From contig NZ_MAFC01000009.1 in the NCBI RefSeq assembly GCF_002013465.1, positions 1-64,000 of the forward strand: DNA of 64,000 nucleotides. The letters are read 5' to 3'. The notes under the pieces are model-generated. The model was not told where the DNA came from. It did not search any database and saw only the letters and a program-made list of their open reading frames with translations. Both the position numbers and the translations under genes were made by a program. Source of the DNA: Mycobacterium sp. D16R12. GTDB lineage: Bacteria; Actinomycetota; Actinomycetes; Mycobacteriales; Mycobacteriaceae. This document shows, one piece after another, positions 63,595 through 64,000 of this stretch (position 1 is the stretch's first letter; each line of letters begins with the position of its first letter).

Positions 63595-64000
63595 TCAGGT
63601 GCGATCGCGATAGGCGCTGGGCGAGGTGCCGACGTGATCCTCGAATGTGACGGCGAAGTGGTTGGAGTCCGAAAGCCCTATGGCAGTGCCAATTTCAGCG
63701 ATCGATAGTGCGGTCTGGCTCAGTAGCCGTTTTGCTTTGGCGATGCGCCGCCTCAGGAAGAACTGATATGGCGTGGTGTGGAACGTCGCGGCGAATGACC
63801 GGGTGAACTCGCGTACGGTCATGCTGCAGCAGTCGGCGAGCTGAGCAAGTCCGATGTGACTGTCCGGGCTGTTGTCGAGGTATTCGATCAGTGCAGCCCG
63901 GGTTGGCTTGTCCAGCCTTCGGTAGTAAGGGGGTTGTGTCCCACCACCACCAGCGTGCCTGTCGGCCAGGTGGAGCAGTAGTGACTCGGTGAGCGATTCG
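63595..64000 (-). CDS. AraC/XylS family regulator, 5' end outside the window
   Basis: The C-terminal part of an AraC-type regulator is visible, and the frame stays open to the right edge. The double HTH is clear: LAQLADCCSMTVREFTRSFAATFHTTPYQFFLRRRIAKAKRLL, then SIAEIGTAIGLSDSNHFAVTFEDHVGTSPSAYR. It is convergent with the NTF2-like gene and may control the adjacent cluster. The ligand-binding N terminus lies beyond 64000. Confidence 0.92.
   Translation of the reverse strand, partial: ESLTESLLLHLADRHAGGGGTQPPYYRRLDKPTRAALIEYLDNSPDSHIGLAQLADCCSMTVREFTRSFAATFHTTPYQFFLRRRIAKAKRLLSQTALSIAEIGTAIGLSDSNHFAVTFEDHVGTSPSAYRDRT

Noticed and set aside
1..64000. CRISPR arrays, insertion sequences, integrases, tRNA or rRNA genes
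   Set aside because: Looked for but none recognised: no regularly spaced repeats, transposase or integrase motifs, or cloverleaf-like segments were found by eye.

Overview
The window is chromosomal DNA of a rapidly growing mycobacterium. It is GC-rich, uses many GTG starts, and gene after gene matches the oriC-proximal region of Mycobacterium tuberculosis (Rv3907c-Rv3912 and Rv0036c-Rv0058). The Mycobacteroides abscessus/chelonae group fits best: leuS and pcnA lie close together, DnaB has no intein, and a glucosylglycerate hydrolase is present. The genus call is inference; no database was searched.

Layout. 1-9927: rsmA, sigM, murJ, an Rv3909-like gene and mutT4 on the minus strand, with pcnA divergent. 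This block is inverted relative to what follows, which suggests an inversion spanning oriC. 9928-12509: breakpoint filler (a TSUP transporter, an Asp-repeat protein and a PapA-like acyltransferase). 12551-22322: core block from Rv0036c to leuS. 22389-36215: metabolic genes, namely a 59-aa small protein, an SDR, glucosylglycerate hydrolase, an Lrp regulator with a branched-chain/pyruvate dehydrogenase E1a-E1b-E2 operon, two tandem lipoproteins, an SDR-TetR-acyl-CoA dehydrogenase-phosphotransferase operon, an amino-acid permease and an F420-type oxidoreductase. 36270-48390: core block with ino1, a PadR regulator, twin DUF1707 proteins, an MmpS-like lipoprotein, ponA1, a GT87-like membrane protein, rpsF-ssb-rpsR-rplI and dnaB.

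48391-55239 is an accessory hotspot where core synteny stops. It holds a secreted HExxH metallopeptidase-domain protein overlapping a lipoprotein gene (a candidate effector/immunity pair), a patatin fragment, a gene broken by an amber codon, a low-complexity secreted protein, an LGFP-repeat lipoprotein, a CsbD-like protein and a beta-carbonic anhydrase. 55240-64000 holds an orphan MCE protein, a uracil/mismatch glycosylase, a Tat-exported DUF1906 protein, a serine beta-lactamase-like lipoprotein, and a LysR/AraC-flanked catabolic cluster (alpha/beta hydrolase, LLM oxidoreductase, SDR, NTF2-like).

The most interesting candidates are the secreted metallopeptidase/lipoprotein pair, the SDR-TetR-ACAD-APH operon that resembles 4-hydroxyacyl-CoA catabolism, a cluster of DnaA-box-like sites before dnaB, and several strong dyads in divergent promoters. 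No tRNA, rRNA, CRISPR array or intact insertion sequence was seen.
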